A stretch of DNA of 64,000 bases, taken from NCBI GenBank assembly GCA_036346395.1, contig CM070611.1, positions 19,850,473 to 19,914,472 on the forward strand, in the 5' to 3' direction. Made by a program: the position numbers and the translations under genes. The notes beneath the pieces were generated by a model, which worked only from the letters and a program-made list of their open reading frames with translations, did not search any database and was not told the DNA's origin. Positions within the stretch are counted from its first letter, which is position 1. Every line of letters begins with the position of its first letter. Shown here one piece after another: positions 22,184 through 34,473 of this stretch. The DNA comes from Hsuehochloa calcarea (taxonomy: Eukaryota > Streptophyta > Magnoliopsida > Poales > Poaceae).

Positions 22184-23780
22184 TGAGAGACCATGTGAGA
22201 GGTCCTCCATTGTGAGTGATGAGTATTTGACAACTTGTTGAATAGGTTGAGAGTTGTGTCTCTCGGTTTTGTATCTTGTTTCGTCTTTGAAACAGGTAAT
22301 CGGAACTACCGTGTATGGAGCGGAAGTTTCGATAATCGAACTGGCGTTGGAAATAGGAACTTCCGATTAACTGGGAATTGAGTTCGGTTGAAGAAATGGA
22401 ACTTCCGCACTGGGGTCGCGTTGGTCCGATAATACCGACGTGAGTGTTCCTCGAGACGAAAATCGAATTGAAAACTGGAGTGCGGATGTTCAGATAATCG
22501 GAAGTTCCGCAATGGTAAGCGCGGAACTTCCGATAATCCTGACAAGTGCGGATGTTCCGGAAATCGGAACTTCCGCAAGGCAAAGTGCGAAACTTCCGAT
22601 TGTGTCCAGAACTGTGAAGAGAAGTTTATTTTGTGATTTTGAGTTTGTATGAGTTTGAGTCTTGTACAAATGTTGATGCTATGATATTGTGCAATGCTAT
22701 GTGATGTGTTTTTGTCTGTGTTGACTGCAGGACATCGAGACGAAGTCGTGGCGAGACACGAGGTGACTGGACTAGGCGCAGGCGGCATTGAGGTCAGAAC
22801 GGTCGGAATGTGTCAAAGACGGCGTGAATCTTGAGGTGGTTGCGAGTCAAGGACAGCAAGGCGTACGGGAGGCTTCCAGAAGGTGCGCAAGGGGCGAAAC
22901 GGTCTTTTCGCAAAGCAGCACAAGTGGAGGCGGTTCCGTTCGGGTGTAGCGGGCTTAATGGGTTGGAGGCCCATTAGCCAAGGGCTATAAATAGAGGTGA
23001 ACCCCTGGTGCTAGTGTTATACTTTGAGAGAAAAAATTAGGGTTAGCCTTAGCAAAAGGGTTTGTTTTGCTTTTTGAGAGTTTGTTGAGTTGGAGAGGAT
23101 GAACTGAAAATCTCTTGTAATCATTCCTCTGTGTTTCTTCTATAATCTTTGGATTCCAATCAATGAAACTCTAAGGCTTTGGTTTCTTGTTTATGCCTCT
23201 CTTTATTCCCTCTCTGTTCATGTTGAATATCTAGGGTTTTGGTGTATCTTTTGATTCCGTTTATGAAATAGCATGAAACTTGATATCTAGAGTCGTTTTG
23301 ATATTGCTAATGTATCCTCAAAGTTTCATGAACTAAGAATCTGAGAATCTTGTCTATTTTGGTTTTTGGTCTTTCTTGCCCCTTCTTCAAGAAATCCATT
23401 TTTGCTTTGATTAATGAATCTTTGTTTGCGATTCTTCTCCATGAGGTCAAGATGTTGTTTAGGATGATGTCCTGTGAAACTTGACCTGAGAAGAGCATTC
23501 AAGATTTAGTATTTTGGATTTTTGGGAAAAACCGAGCGCACTGTTCTTCGGTCAGGACAATCGGAACTTCCGATTGTCCACAACTGAATTATTGGCGGAA
23601 CTTCCAGATCGCTTCGGAACTACCACGGGTATAATCGAGCTTCGATTTCCGGCGTAAGCGATCCAAGTTTGTTTTCGTTCTCTGTTTTTGCTTCACTCTT
23701 CTTGAGATATCCAGAGGGCTTTGTAGGGTTGTTTTAAATACAGTAAAGGGGAGTTCTTAATTTTTAAGGCACCATTCACC
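22184..23780 (+). repeat. Element D 3' LTR, lacking its last roughly 45 bp
   Basis: Begins TGAGAGACCATGTGAGAGG and closely follows 12734-14347. It stops after GGCACCATTCACC at 23780, while the complete LTR continues CCCCCTCTATTGCC to CA. TATA box at 22986-22993. Minus-strand RT of element C starts immediately. Confidence 0.88.
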
Positions 23781-26215
23781 GCGTCTCAGGAGATCACGAG
23801 TGTACTTGCCTTGGTGCAGAAAAGTACCTTCCCGAGTCTGTTTGATTTGGAAGCCAAGGAAGAAACTCAACTCACCCATCATGCTCATCTCAAACTCCGA
23901 GCTCATGACATCGGAAAACTGGGAAACAAGAGCATGCGAGGAGCCGCCAAAGATGATGTCATCCACATAAATCTGGACGAGCAGAAAATTAGTGCCTTGA
24001 CGGCGGATGAACAAGGTCTTGTCTATTTTACCCATCTCAAAATTATGACTCAACAGATAGGACTTAAGCCTTTCATACTAGGCTTTAGGAGCTTGCTTAA
24101 GTCCATACAAAGCTTTGGAAAGCTTGTAGACATGATTAGGGTACTTGGGGTTTTCGAAACCTAGAGGCTGTCTGACATAGACTTCTTCCTCAATAAATCC
24201 ATTGAGAAAGGCACTCTTGACGTCCATCTGGTAAAGATTGAAGCCCGTAGAAGCTGCAAAGGCAAGCAAGATTCTAAGCAAGATTCTAATAGCTTCAAGT
24301 CTGGCTATAGGGGCAAAAGTCTCCTCAAAATCGAGACCCTCAACCTGAGAGAAGCCATGAGCTACCAGTCTAGCCTTGTTTCGAATGACAACCCCATCTT
24401 CGCTTTGCTTGTTCTTGAACACCCACTTGGTCCCAATGATATTGTGACCTCGAGGGGGCTCAACAAGCGACCAGACCTTGTTTCTTTCAAAGTTTTCCAA
24501 TTCCTCATGCATGGCATTAACCCATGACTCATCAGATAGAGCATGACAAACGTCTTTAGGCTCAAATAAGGCAACAAAGGCAGAGTGGAGACAGAATAAA
24601 GACATGGTAGATTTTGAACGAGTGACTCGCTCAAAAGATCTCCAATGATTTGCTCTGAATGATGGTCCTTTTGAATGTGTCTAGGAGGTCCAGGGTGAGA
24701 TGAAGAAGTGGCCTCTATCTCATGAGCAGATGAGATAGGGACAGAGCCACTAGCTTCAGAGGAAGCAGAAGGCACGGGCTGATCTCCTCGAGGTGCGGTG
24801 GAAGAAGGCACCTCAAGAGGAGGAGAAAGAACTGAGACAACCCTCATCTCCGTCCTCCTCATCATCCACAAAGATGGACTCGCACTGCTCTAGAGAACCT
24901 GAGATATCAGGCCTAGTCCCCGGACTGGCCTCATCGAAGGTCACCTCACAGGTTTCTACCATTTTGCTAGACTCGCAGCCTGCACTCTATAGGCACGAGA
25001 AGAAGTCGAGTAACCCAGAAAGATCCCATCACAAGATCGTGACTCGAACTTATCTAGGTTCCCAGACTTCAGAATAAAACACTTGCAACCAAACACACGA
25101 AAATATGAGACACTGGGTTTTCGCCCATATCTCAACTCATAAGAAGTGCGGTGCAAGAGTGCCCTAAGAAAAACTCTGTTTGAAACATGGCATGCAGTGG
25201 CGATAGCCTCAGCCCAAAACTTCCTAGGTGTAGAATATTCATTTAGCATCGTCTTGGCCATCTCGACCAAGGTACGGTTCTTTCTCTCCACAACGCTATT
25301 TTGCTGAGGGACGTGCGGAGAAGAGAACTAGTGCTCTACACCTGTCTCACCACAGAAACTCTCAAAGTAGGAATTCTTGAACTCACTGCCATTATCACTG
25401 CGAATTGCTCGTAATGCACCTGGGAGCTCAACAGAAAGCCTACTAAAAATACCACGAAAATGTGTAAACGTCTCATCCTTCGAGGCTACGAAATACACCC
25501 AAGAGTACCTCGAGAAGTCATCGACCACAACAAGAACATACCACTTCCCTCCCGCCGATGCTTTCGAGCCGGGCCAATCAGATCCATGTGGAGCAAATTG
25601 TCACCGTGCATCGGTCATTGTCACTGTGACTGGAGAATGAGAAGCGGCAACCATCTTGCCGTGCCGGCATGGAGCACAAACTAGATCCTTGACCATCTTG
25701 AGTTTTGGCAAACCACGAATGAGATCGTGGCCGCTAACTCGGGTCAAATGATCAAATAGTATATGACCAAGTCTCCTATGCCAGAAGGTCAAATCACGGG
25801 ATTCAGAAGCAATTAAACACCGGAGAGGATCACCAGAAGACTCAGAAAAATTAGCACGGAAAATCCTCCCATAACGAGAAATCCCGCAAACCAGACTACC
25901 CGAAGAATCAAAAATTTTGCAATTATTTTTCTTAAAACTCACCTCGAAATCGTCATCGGTGAGCTGAGAGACTGAAAGCAGATTATACTGCAGCTTACTC
26001 ACTAAGGCAACATCTTTCAGAATAAATGAATCATTAATGCGCACAGTACCTTTAGCGATGACGCGTCCAAACGAAACATCTCCGAAGGTGATCGTCTCAT
26101 CACCTGGAGCACGGGCTAGGGAAAAAAACCAACGAGAATCTCCGGTCATATGACGAGAACAACCAGAGTCTACAAGCCAAACCTTTCCCTTCCTTGCCCG
26201 ACGAGGCTGAGTCAA
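23781..26215 (-). pseudogene. pol: Element C pol: protease, integrase and most of RT; 3' part lost
   Basis: Read leftwards from 26215. Protease: KVWLVDSGCSRHMTG (aspartic motif DSG). GAG-pre-integrase: WHRRLGH ... CAPCRHGK (HHCC-type). Integrase core: VDDFSRYSWVYF, RSDNGSEF, and MERKNRTLVEM near 25291, giving the three acidic residues. The linker FRVFGCKCFILKSGN and a low-complexity acidic stretch follow. RT: GTKWVFKNKQSEDG, MDVKSAFLNG, LYGLKQAP, and IYVDDIIFGG near 23975. Sequence stops shortly after the TRDLLRR-like motif at 23781, so the end of RT and all of RNase H are absent. Frame breaks occur near 25600, 25300, 24900 and 24070. It is the best-preserved family 2 pol front half in the window. 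Confidence 0.85.
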
Positions 26216-26436
26216 ACAGAGAGTAAAGTCTCAGTACTGGGGTGAATCAACACTGATTTTGGTACCCAATACTGAGTAACACGTCGAATAGATGAAGTAG
26301 TCAAGCAAGACTGACCTCTATCTACCCTACGCTCTCTGTCACTCAACAAGGCAGAAGGTCTATGTGCAGACCTGAAGCTGTTGCTGAATCCGACTGCTAT
26401 GGAAGAGCGAGTCGGAATAATGGCAACATACTGATC

Positions 26437-28392
26437 TCACCGCGGGTAGCCATCTCGAAAGGGAAACCGAGATCTACCCTCAAAACGACGGAAGTCACTA
26501 CCAAGGGAAGCATGAGGACGAAAACCAGAAAACTCGGAAAAACCAAGTCCTCGATGCTGCCCAAAATCATCAGCTGGAACAAGCCTAGACCTCGTGTTGG
26601 TCTTAGGTGCACTCAAGGTCTGGGGCTGACCCTGAATGTGCCTAAGAGACTCAACACGGTCTCTACGCACGATCTTGGCGCGCCTGAAGCAGTGATCGAA
26701 CAAGTGTCCATCCTTCTGACAGAAGGTGCAATGATACTTCGCCTTCTGAGAGGCCGAAGCTATAGGTGGAATCACCTTGCTGTCAGAGATCCTTTGAACA
26801 AAGCCCGCTGATTTAAAATTGACTTTCTCAGTCCTGGGCTTAGTCTTGATCACACCTGGTGCTATGGTTCTGAGCACGACAGGTGGGTGCTTTCTCATGT
26901 CCTCATGGAAATTGTATCCTAGACCCTGATTAAATCTGTAAATCTTAGATTGATCTAGAATGAGGTTGAGCTTCTTCTTGCCTCCTACAAACCTCTCGAG
27001 AGTGTTCATAAGATACTGACACTCCTGAAAGAGAGAGGTGCAAGAAGAGCAGGGGGAAGAAGGAACAACAGAGGATAAGGGAGCAGAAGAAGAACCTATA
27101 GCAGAGGAAAGATTGGCTTGTGCATGCACAACCGACTCTGAGGGAATAGTCCTACTACTAGCCAGTTGGTTAACGTCGCTAGGCGTCTCTACCAAACCCT
27201 TATGCTTCTTCCCAGCACAAACATTACAAGCAGATGGTTGCTTCTCTAGAAGGTCCTTAGTTAGCTTCACACATTTTTCATCCAGAACAATCAATTCATA
27301 TTTGAGTTTTTCACACTTACTGCATGGTGAGCTAACAGGGTCCTTAGAAACAAATTTGGCCAGTTTGTTATTGTCATCAACTAGTTCTTGAAACTGTTTG
27401 GAGACAGATTCAAGTTCAGCAGTAAGTTTGAGACAATTCACACATGAAGCAATAGGCTCAAGAAGGAAAGCTTGTAATTCAGTAATTTTATGGTCTGCCC
27501 GTTTTAGATTCATCTTCAGATTATTACAGCTTTCACAAATCTCGGGCAGATCAAGCAACATGGTATAAAGGCCTTTAAAGGCATTGTCCTTATCCTCACA
27601 TGAGGTGCAAGAAGTAGTCTCTACAATAGTCGATGAAATAGGTGCTACCCTACTCATTTCTAGTTCAGCAAGCAGACTAGCATTCTCCACCTTGAGTTTA
27701 TCAAGCCCAGAAATCAGACTATCATGCGAGGTCCTTAATTTCTCTATGTCACCAATCAAGACACAGCATGTATCACAATCATCACGGGAGGGAGCAGATC
27801 TAAGTGAAGTAAGCTCCCGTGATAGTCTATCTACTTCCTTCTCAAGATCACCAACCCTAGTTCTAGATCTAGCATAAAACTTTCCAAGCTTAAGAAATGC
27901 ATCATTGAGCTGGTCGTAGGAGGGACCTACCTCATCGGAGTCGTTGTAGAGCTCGCTGTCGCTGACGTCGGTCCCGTTGGCCATGAAGCACATGCTGATG
28001 AAGTCGTCACCGTCCTTGGGATCTTGATCATCCTTGCTTTCGTCGTCGCTCCATCCTTCCACGTCGCTGAAGTTGAGGTCGTCGAAGGCGGTGAGGACAC
28101 GATGGAAGAGCTTCTTGGCCTTCCCAAAGTTGCGGAACTTCTTCTTGCCTTGAGCAGGTGCTGAGGGCTTCATGTTGCGGTTCTTGTCGATGTAGTCGTT
28201 CTTGCCCAAACCGCCGTAGTCGCCTTTGCCCTTCCCCAGCTTGGGGCAGTTTGCTCGGATGTGGTTGGGGCCACCACACTCGAAGCAAATCACGGGTCCT
28301 CCTCTTTTTCCATCCCTCCTTCTCTTGAATGCATGGGAAAACTTCCGAGCTAGGAGGGCTAGTTGCTCATCATAAGTCGCTCTAACCGACAT
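26437..28392 (-). CDS. gag: Element C gag, C-terminal two-thirds (651-codon open frame)
   Basis: This is the longest open frame in the window. Residues about 30-50 hold the first zinc knuckle CFECGGPNHIRANC (C-x2-C-x4-H-x4-C). About residues 150-420 form a coiled-coil, CxxC-rich region (DLEKEVDRLSREL, CDTCC, ENASLLAELEMSR, TSCTSC, CESCNNLKMNL). Near residue 550 is a second knuckle CTFCQKDGHLFDHC, and the end is RFEGRSRFPFRDG. A long Gag with a coiled coil and a second knuckle is typical of Sireviruses. The true gag start is at 53890; the front part is separated by CACTA-1 and element A, and a few frame breaks lie at 28393-28533. The M at 28392 is simply the first in-frame ATG. Expression is doubtful. 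Confidence 0.85.
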   Translation of the reverse strand: MSVRATYDEQLALLARKFSHAFKRRRDGKRGGPVICFECGGPNHIRANCPKLGKGKGDYGGLGKNDYIDKNRNMKPSAPAQGKKKFRNFGKAKKLFHRVLTAFDDLNFSDVEGWSDDESKDDQDPKDGDDFISMCFMANGTDVSDSELYNDSDEVGPSYDQLNDAFLKLGKFYARSRTRVGDLEKEVDRLSRELTSLRSAPSRDDCDTCCVLIGDIEKLRTSHDSLISGLDKLKVENASLLAELEMSRVAPISSTIVETTSCTSCEDKDNAFKGLYTMLLDLPEICESCNNLKMNLKRADHKITELQAFLLEPIASCVNCLKLTAELESVSKQFQELVDDNNKLAKFVSKDPVSSPCSKCEKLKYELIVLDEKCVKLTKDLLEKQPSACNVCAGKKHKGLVETPSDVNQLASSRTIPSESVVHAQANLSSAIGSSSAPLSSVVPSSPCSSCTSLFQECQYLMNTLERFVGGKKKLNLILDQSKIYRFNQGLGYNFHEDMRKHPPVVLRTIAPGVIKTKPRTEKVNFKSAGFVQRISDSKVIPPIASASQKAKYHCTFCQKDGHLFDHCFRRAKIVRRDRVESLRHIQGQPQTLSAPKTNTRSRLVPADDFGQHRGLGFSEFSGFRPHASLGSDFRRFEGRSRFPFRDGYPR

Positions 28393-28533
28393 CGGTTATG
28401 TCACGAGAGCACCAGGAGAAACCGCAGTTTACTCGTAAGAAGATCCGCAGGTGGGATCGGTGACTAAGGCCATCGATCGTGACTTCGACCTTCGAGAGAC
28501 TATGTCAATCTCGTGAGTCTTGAGGCGAGTAAA

Positions 28534-29015
28534 CACTACTACGAAAACCTTATCACTGCATTTGCGGTTGGAATCGTCATCACGAACATTTTTTTTGAAC
28601 CGCTCGATTTTTATGTCCGTGATAACAGCGGTTATCACAGACGAAAGCGATAACCGCTCGTGATAAGTTTATCACGAGCGGTTTTTAATAGAACCGCTCG
28701 TGATACTTCAAAGATCGCTGCATTTTATTGGTTTAAACCGTCGTGATACTCGATATCACGAGCGGGTTTTTAATAGAACCGCTCAGGATACGGAAGTATC
28801 ACAGCGGTTCTTGACTCAAACCGTGCGTGATACTTCAATATCACGACGGGTTTTTAATAGAACCCGCTCTGTGATAATCAAAGATCACGCAGGCGATTCT
28901 ATTAAAAACCGCTCGTGATATTGAAGTATCACGCACGGTTTGAGCTAAGAACCGCTCAGTGAGATTTGCATATCACGAGCGGTTCTTGGATTAAACCGCT
29001 CGTGATATGTCCTTC
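28534..29015. repeat. CACTA-1 left terminus and subterminal array
   Basis: The terminal repeat CACTACTACGAAAACC is followed by about 20 copies, both orientations, of ATCACGAGCGGTTC / GAACCGCTCGTGATA variants, then a unique subterminal stretch shared with CACTA-0. Confidence 0.88.
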
Positions 29016-29449
29016 CACTAACTAGTTTTTATCGTATTTTCACTAGCCTCGGGAATTGCTAGCCATGCCCTCCGAAAACAAACAAGGTAAACAACTACAT
29101 CACAGATTATTGTTGACCACTCAAAGTGTTCATTTAACTCAAAATCAATTAAAAAGAATGTTTGAAGTATTGTCGCTAGAGTTACAAATTGAATTACAAC
29201 TAGTCAAAGTGAGTTACAATATTGAATCAATTACAACTAGTCGACGACGTGAAACTCTCCGTCGGGTTAACGATTTCGACTTGATGAAGTCGCAGAGCAA
29301 CCCTCGAACATGTATGACCTCGTTCTTCCGGAGTGCTTTTAACTCTAGGTTTAAGTCCCGCCGCTAGCAAGAGTAAAGTAGTAAGAATATATATTTAAAT
29401 TTATAATTAGAAAATAACTATAGCGAGATTGACCTACCGGGATTGTGTG
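29016..29449. other. CACTA-1 AT-rich sequence between left array and second gene
   Basis: Contains the GGAATTGCTAGCCATGCC stretch shared with CACTA-0, then AT-rich DNA with no supported coding region. It is probably the 3' UTR of the second gene. Confidence 0.5.
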
Positions 29450-32148
29450 TCGTGGAATTAATCAATAGCCGCATATGATGGCATACGAGAATGCGATAGG
29501 TGATCTTGTTTTTTTTGTGGCCTGACCGCAAAAATGGATATACATATATAGGTACAGTCAGTTCGAGATGCAATATTTACGAAGTATGATATATTATTAC
29601 GTATCGGAAATCGCATCTTGTGGGTTAGTGTGGCGCTCGCTCCTTGTATAAACCTCCTCAAAGAACATAGCCGATGAACGCCCTACATGATTCCAAAAGT
29701 TATCCTCGCCCATTTCAAATGAAGGAAGACTACAATACAATTATGTGCGGAGGAAATGATCGTACCTTTCGAGTATTTCTTTAAGAAGGGTGAAGTCATG
29801 GTTTTTGTTGAGTAGAGAATCAAGGTACAATACCATGTTCCTCTTTGGCACAATAATCACAAGAATCCAGTGGAACCTACTCATGTATGTCGCTATAGTC
29901 ATAAACCTACATATGTTCAAACGAATTTTGTGTAGCAAGTAGTGAAGCACTTACTTCTGGTTATACGGCACCATTATGTACTCCTTGCCGCTCGAGCAAG
30001 CAATCCCATTTTTATGTAATTCGCAACGAGGATGCGCCTTGGTTTATTGTTTGCTCGAGATCACGTGCGGGTCGAGGAAACCCACCGGTTCGCTGATTCG
30101 ACGGGCACATTTCATAATGTATCATGACGTAAGGAATGAGTTGTGATATTTATCGCTATCACGTGAGTGTAGAAATTGATTGTACACACTTACGGTGTCC
30201 AACATCTTAGAAGTGAGGCGCCGAGGCGCTTAGGTTGTATAGGTCGAATAAGTCCTCGAAGCACACACGAAGTGGCCGCCTACCGTGATGAAAATGCTCG
30301 CCCCGTATTTGACGCCATTCCAAGATGGCTCCTCCTCTTGGGTCTTGCGATGTACCACTCATGCAAAGATTGACAAGCTAGTCCCGAGCTTGTTAGTTCT
30401 TTGTCGAGACCAACGGATATCCAAGGGAGTATTGCCGGGCTTGGCGGCGCGCTGAATCTTCTTCGATATCGATTTCGTAATGACACGCTGCGTACGCCTT
30501 CTCCGGAGATGACTCGTGGGTGATATGGTGACACGCTTGTCTTGTCCTTGGCGTCTTCTCGACGGAACCGATGAGGCGGCTTCAAGCGAAGGTCGGGCGG
30601 ACTCATCGAGGGTCCTATTGGAGAGGCGGCGGTCGTGACGATATCGCACATCCGCAGGTCGAGCGATGTCCTTCTTGGGCCATGGATAAAAGTGTGCACG
30701 GCATCCCCTAGTGTTGTGATTTCTTCGTTCGGGAATTTCAATGGATGGCCATGAAATTGTCATGTACCATGTCCACCGCACTCGGCGTAACCCCTGCGCC
30801 ACCGGCACCGTCGTCGATCGCTTCTTCCCGGTATGGATACACCATACCCGCCCACCTCAATAGCAATCGACCCAACCATCCTCACTTGAGCTTGCAGGCG
30901 TCGGCTCCTACAAAACGGTACACAATTAGCTAAGGCGCCCTATATGTCTATATTTGGAGCATTCGAGAGATGTACATTACCTCGATGTCGCCGATCGGTA
31001 ATTGCACGTCGTCATGTCCGTAATTATGTGGACGCGACGCCATCTCGATGTTGAGGAGGACTTGCTCCCAAATTAACAGGCGACTTGCGCCTCATGAGTT
31101 CATTTACTTGGTTACAGTAAACTTGTTATTTGTCCTTGAAATTTTTCAATAATGACATGTTCGGTAGGCGTCGTCTTGGTCCTTGGATCTCTTCCTACTC
31201 CTATATGTGGCGGAGTCGTGTGGGAATCCATCCTCCAAGGTACGTAAACCCCAACGCCTCGCGTGCGACCCGGTGCTCCTTGTTTCCCGGGGCCGTAGAT
31301 AGTACATCCTTCTCCCGCCCACTTCGAGGAACCTTGGGAAGATGCGAAGTCAATGCTTCTCGCAAGAGGACATCATGTTATTATAGACACCATGAAGTTA
31401 TGGACTTATTAACAACTAAGTGGTTCGACGTATTTACCAGCGTTGGGACACCGCCTCGTCTGCTGGTTTGCGAAAGAGATGTCGCCTCAAGACGTGGCCG
31501 ATGCCCTCGCTCTTAACTGTGCTCGGCGCCGTCGTCGAGATCCGACAAGAACGGTGGGCATCGGTCTCGTCCTCCGCCGCCACTTCGTGGCTTTACCGCC
31601 GCCAGCCGTGCCGAGTTTGTGGGGGTGAGTGTTTTGGGCACGAGAGCTCAGGCGCCGCACTTTGCTCCTAAAATTCGCCGTCGTCTTCATCTCGCACGAA
31701 GGCATCCCATGTATCCCGCGACAAGAAAGGATACTTCGTGAAGGGCGTCAGGCCGGTGTTCACAAACCGCGTGACAAGCGTGCTCTTGAAGGTCCTCCAC
31801 GCGTGGCACATCGCGAGCGGCGCGTGCGCATCGCACACGTGTCCGGTCCGCTTCAGTGGAAAGTGAACGAGGCGTAAAGCTCATCCACAACCGGTCTCTC
31901 TGACATCCGTCCGACACTTCGTGTTGGGGTGGTTATGGGGACCCGTTCCTTACAAGTACCCCGCAGACGGTCCGAATCTCGCACCTTTCTTGGGACTCGG
32001 CGGGATCCCGACGCCACCGACCTCCGTGATCGTCATGCGGCCCGAGGGCAATTTGATATTCCTCGCCTTCTCGCTGCGTACCACCTTGATCGGAGATCCA
32101 GACGATTTGGCGACGCCGATGACGGCGGCGAAGACGGTGCCTCGCCAT
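29450..32148 (-). pseudogene. CACTA-1 second gene: TNPA/Transposase_24-like protein with C-terminal Ulp1 protease domain
   Basis: Read leftwards from a likely ATG at 32148 (MARHRLRRRHRR). Recognisable parts: EYQIALGPHDDHGG near 32060; SKVRRLSSRAQNTHPHKLG near 31660-31690 and a conserved glycine-rich stretch; an EYRSR/HPGRTRG-type region near 31200-31350; NEEITTLGDAVHTFI near 30690; a KCARR...EPVGFLDPHV region near 30050-30110. The Ulp1 (C48 cysteine peptidase) segment is FHWILVIIVPKRNMVLYLDSLLN at 29790-29880 (catalytic-His-type HW and Asp-type YLDSL motifs), with an IICGY-like Cys region near 29475. Proteins of this layout accompany TNP2 in grass CACTA elements, and TNPA-like products bind terminal repeats. 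Frame changes are many, some possibly introns. The function of the protease part is unknown. Confidence 0.65.
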
Positions 32149-34100
32149 CTCGCTTACTTGCTATCTATATAAGTTACGACGCAATTATTACATAGTATAT
32201 AATATATGGGAAATTGCACAAAAATATAAACAAATATAATCAACGCTTGCCATCTCGAGTAAAATAAAATAAATTGCCGTCGCTGTACCATAAGAATCAT
32301 CACGGTTCCTGTGTTTACCTGCATTAGTCGGCACCCTAAGTATCGAGACTACCCACACGTATATCTATAGAGCCTTAACTACAAAACTCGAGCCAAGAAT
32401 GGCCCTTTCTATATCCCCCAACCCAATACAGAGGAGCATGCATGTCCATATATCTTGCTCACCATCGAACAGGTAATCTTCCAATGTACCCAGAGAGGTA
32501 GTCTTGAGAAGACTAGAAGCAAGGATACGTAAGGTAGAGGCAAATGAGATCCGCTTTCTAACCATAATACCAAGCTTTGATTGGCGCACCAACATACATA
32601 AATTAAGCAACTCGTGAGCGAAGAAAATGATTAAAAGTCAATACTCAATACATGAGTAACTAAACTTATTTACCACCAGGTCATCTATCCACAATCTTAT
32701 CGCATGCAATCACTCAAATGCTAAAACCAAGAATTCATGACCAAGCCATCGCTTCACATTACGGACTTAGGCTTGGAGGGACATAGTGAGGCTGAATTAT
32801 CACAGACGGTTCTTTCAGAGACCGAGACCTGGAAGGGGGGAGAGGCGGTGGAGACTGGAGAGTAGAAGGGGGAGAGGCGGCGGCAAAGCAGAGGTGGCGG
32901 TGGAGACCGGAGAGTGCAAGGGGGAGAGGCGGCGGCAAAGCAGAGGAAGGTGGCAACTCGACGTGTCCTGGATGATTGGCCTCGGCGTCGCCCTTCGGCC
33001 GACTGGACGACAATGCGTCGCCTAGTCGACGCCATGACAACCCTGGCCACCTCTTCGCCTCCCTTCGCCCGTTGGCTCATGTGGGGCCATCCCCCGACCG
33101 CCTCCTCACCTCCCTCCACCTGCAAGCCTGCATGGAACCCCTTCCCCGTCCGCCTCATACACCTCCTCACCTCCCTCCGCTCACCAGTCCGCACGGGACC
33201 CCTCCTCTAACCGCCTCCTCGCCTCCCTCCGTCGTCTCCATGGGTCACCATCGGAGTACTGGACCAAGCAGAAGCTACACCTTATAGTCCATGGTTGATT
33301 TTGCTTGGAGGAAGAAAAAGGAAGAAGACAAGGCAGGGGCAAAACGGTATTTGCACAGCCACTTGACAGCTCGACTAGTCAACAATAGCAAATAAGGGCA
33401 AGGTTACGGAAATGTAATGGCATGTAAGGGAGATGTCATTTTGTAATGGCAGATAAGAGATCTGAAACATTTGTAGTGGCATATAAATTTTTTTCCCTCG
33501 TTATAATAATGTTTTCATCCTCAATGTACTAAGGAAAAGGCAACCTTTTCACAAATAGATCCTATATACTGATGATGATGGCACCCTTAATCACGCACCA
33601 ACCAAATTAATTTTCAATTATGGTGACAAAAGAATTTGATGTTCGAGAGAAGAGCAAGCTACCCAATGAATCAATGCAATACCGAATTTGCATTTAATAT
33701 TGATATTTCTTTTACTAAGACGCTGCAAGAACCAAGATCATTAAACTAAGAGCGAAACTAAAAGAAATTATGTACAGAAGAACATTATGACTTAGCAACC
33801 TAGTTGGTGGCCTTCAATGTCAAATATTATCCTAACACCTAACTATAAATATTAAGTCAAGACAATTTTATCTATTTTCACAACCATGATGCTCATAAAA
33901 GGAGAACCAATATAATTGATGAAATCCCTAACAATATTATGGTGATTGAGTGTGTCTAACATGCATCAACTTACTTTCGTGAAGCATAAAGAATGTAAGT
34001 GACATAGCATTTTAAAGATCAAGTTCGAGATAGTCCTCGTGGTTGATTCCATGGATTCGATATCTTCAAGGACTCATGCAACAAATTTCGTGAAGAAAAA
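32149..34100. other. CACTA-1 region between second gene and its GC-rich 5' region
   Basis: The matching interval in CACTA-2 (60260-61656) looks intronic. Here it also contains a GC-rich block at 32800-33240 with an ACAGACGGTTCTTTC motif at about 32801. That block has open frames on both strands but no protein I recognise, and may be a small nested insertion. 33240-34100 is AT-rich with nothing recognised. Confidence 0.45.
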
Positions 34101-34445
34101 CTTTAACCTAATATGCAACTAGGAGTACCACGGGTAGGGATCGGGCCAGAGCAACCGAGGCGAGCCGGTGAGAGGCGACGCGGGCGGTGCCGGGCCGAAG
34201 TGAGCGAGGTCGGCGCAGCAGAGGCGCTGAGCCGGGCTGGGGAGCGGAGCGACGGCCGAGGCGGCCGAGGCAATGGAGGCGACGCAGCGGCGCCGGGCTG
34301 AGCCACGGCGAAGGAGGAGGCGGAGATCTCCGAGGAGAGGCGCGCAGAATCGAGGCGGGCCGAGGCGCAGGAGCAAGACCGAGGAACCGGAGGCGAGCAG
34401 CGGCCGGACAATCAAGGGGCGCGTGAGAGGTGAAGAATAAGCAAA
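34101..34445 (-). promoter_or_regulatory. GC-rich probable promoter-proximal leader of the CACTA-1 second gene
   Basis: Very GC-rich, with AAACCCTAGCGG and a minus-strand CTTTATAAGG TATA-like sequence at about 34462-34472 just outside it. The equivalent block in CACTA-2 is 59885-60250. Long open frames here occur on both strands and are best explained by composition. Confidence 0.45.
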
Positions 34446-34473
34446 ACCCTAGCGGTCCCGGCCTTATAAAGAT

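Larger units (their letters stand above)
11975..23780 (+). mobile_element. Element D block: forward Sirevirus of family 2 with an extra 3' UTR tail
   Basis: Order: 3' UTR tail (11975-12733), LTR (12734-14347), PBS, gag, pol, 3' UTR with PPTs, LTR (22184-23780). D proper is 12734-23780. The first LTR has a PPT on its left and a PBS on its right, the arrangement left by recombination between tandem copies. The last LTR lacks its final roughly 45 bp and is joined directly to the RT of element C. Neither end of the block is an element terminus and I see no target-site duplication, so this is a rearranged block, not a clean insertion. Confidence 0.8.

Noticed and set aside
26362..26811. 149-codon plus-strand open frame
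   Set aside because: Antisense to the intact C gag frame (26437-28392).
32754..33194. 146-codon minus-strand open frame in the GC-rich island
   Set aside because: No recognisable domain; overlapping open frames on the other strand. Kept only as a possible captured fragment in the findings.
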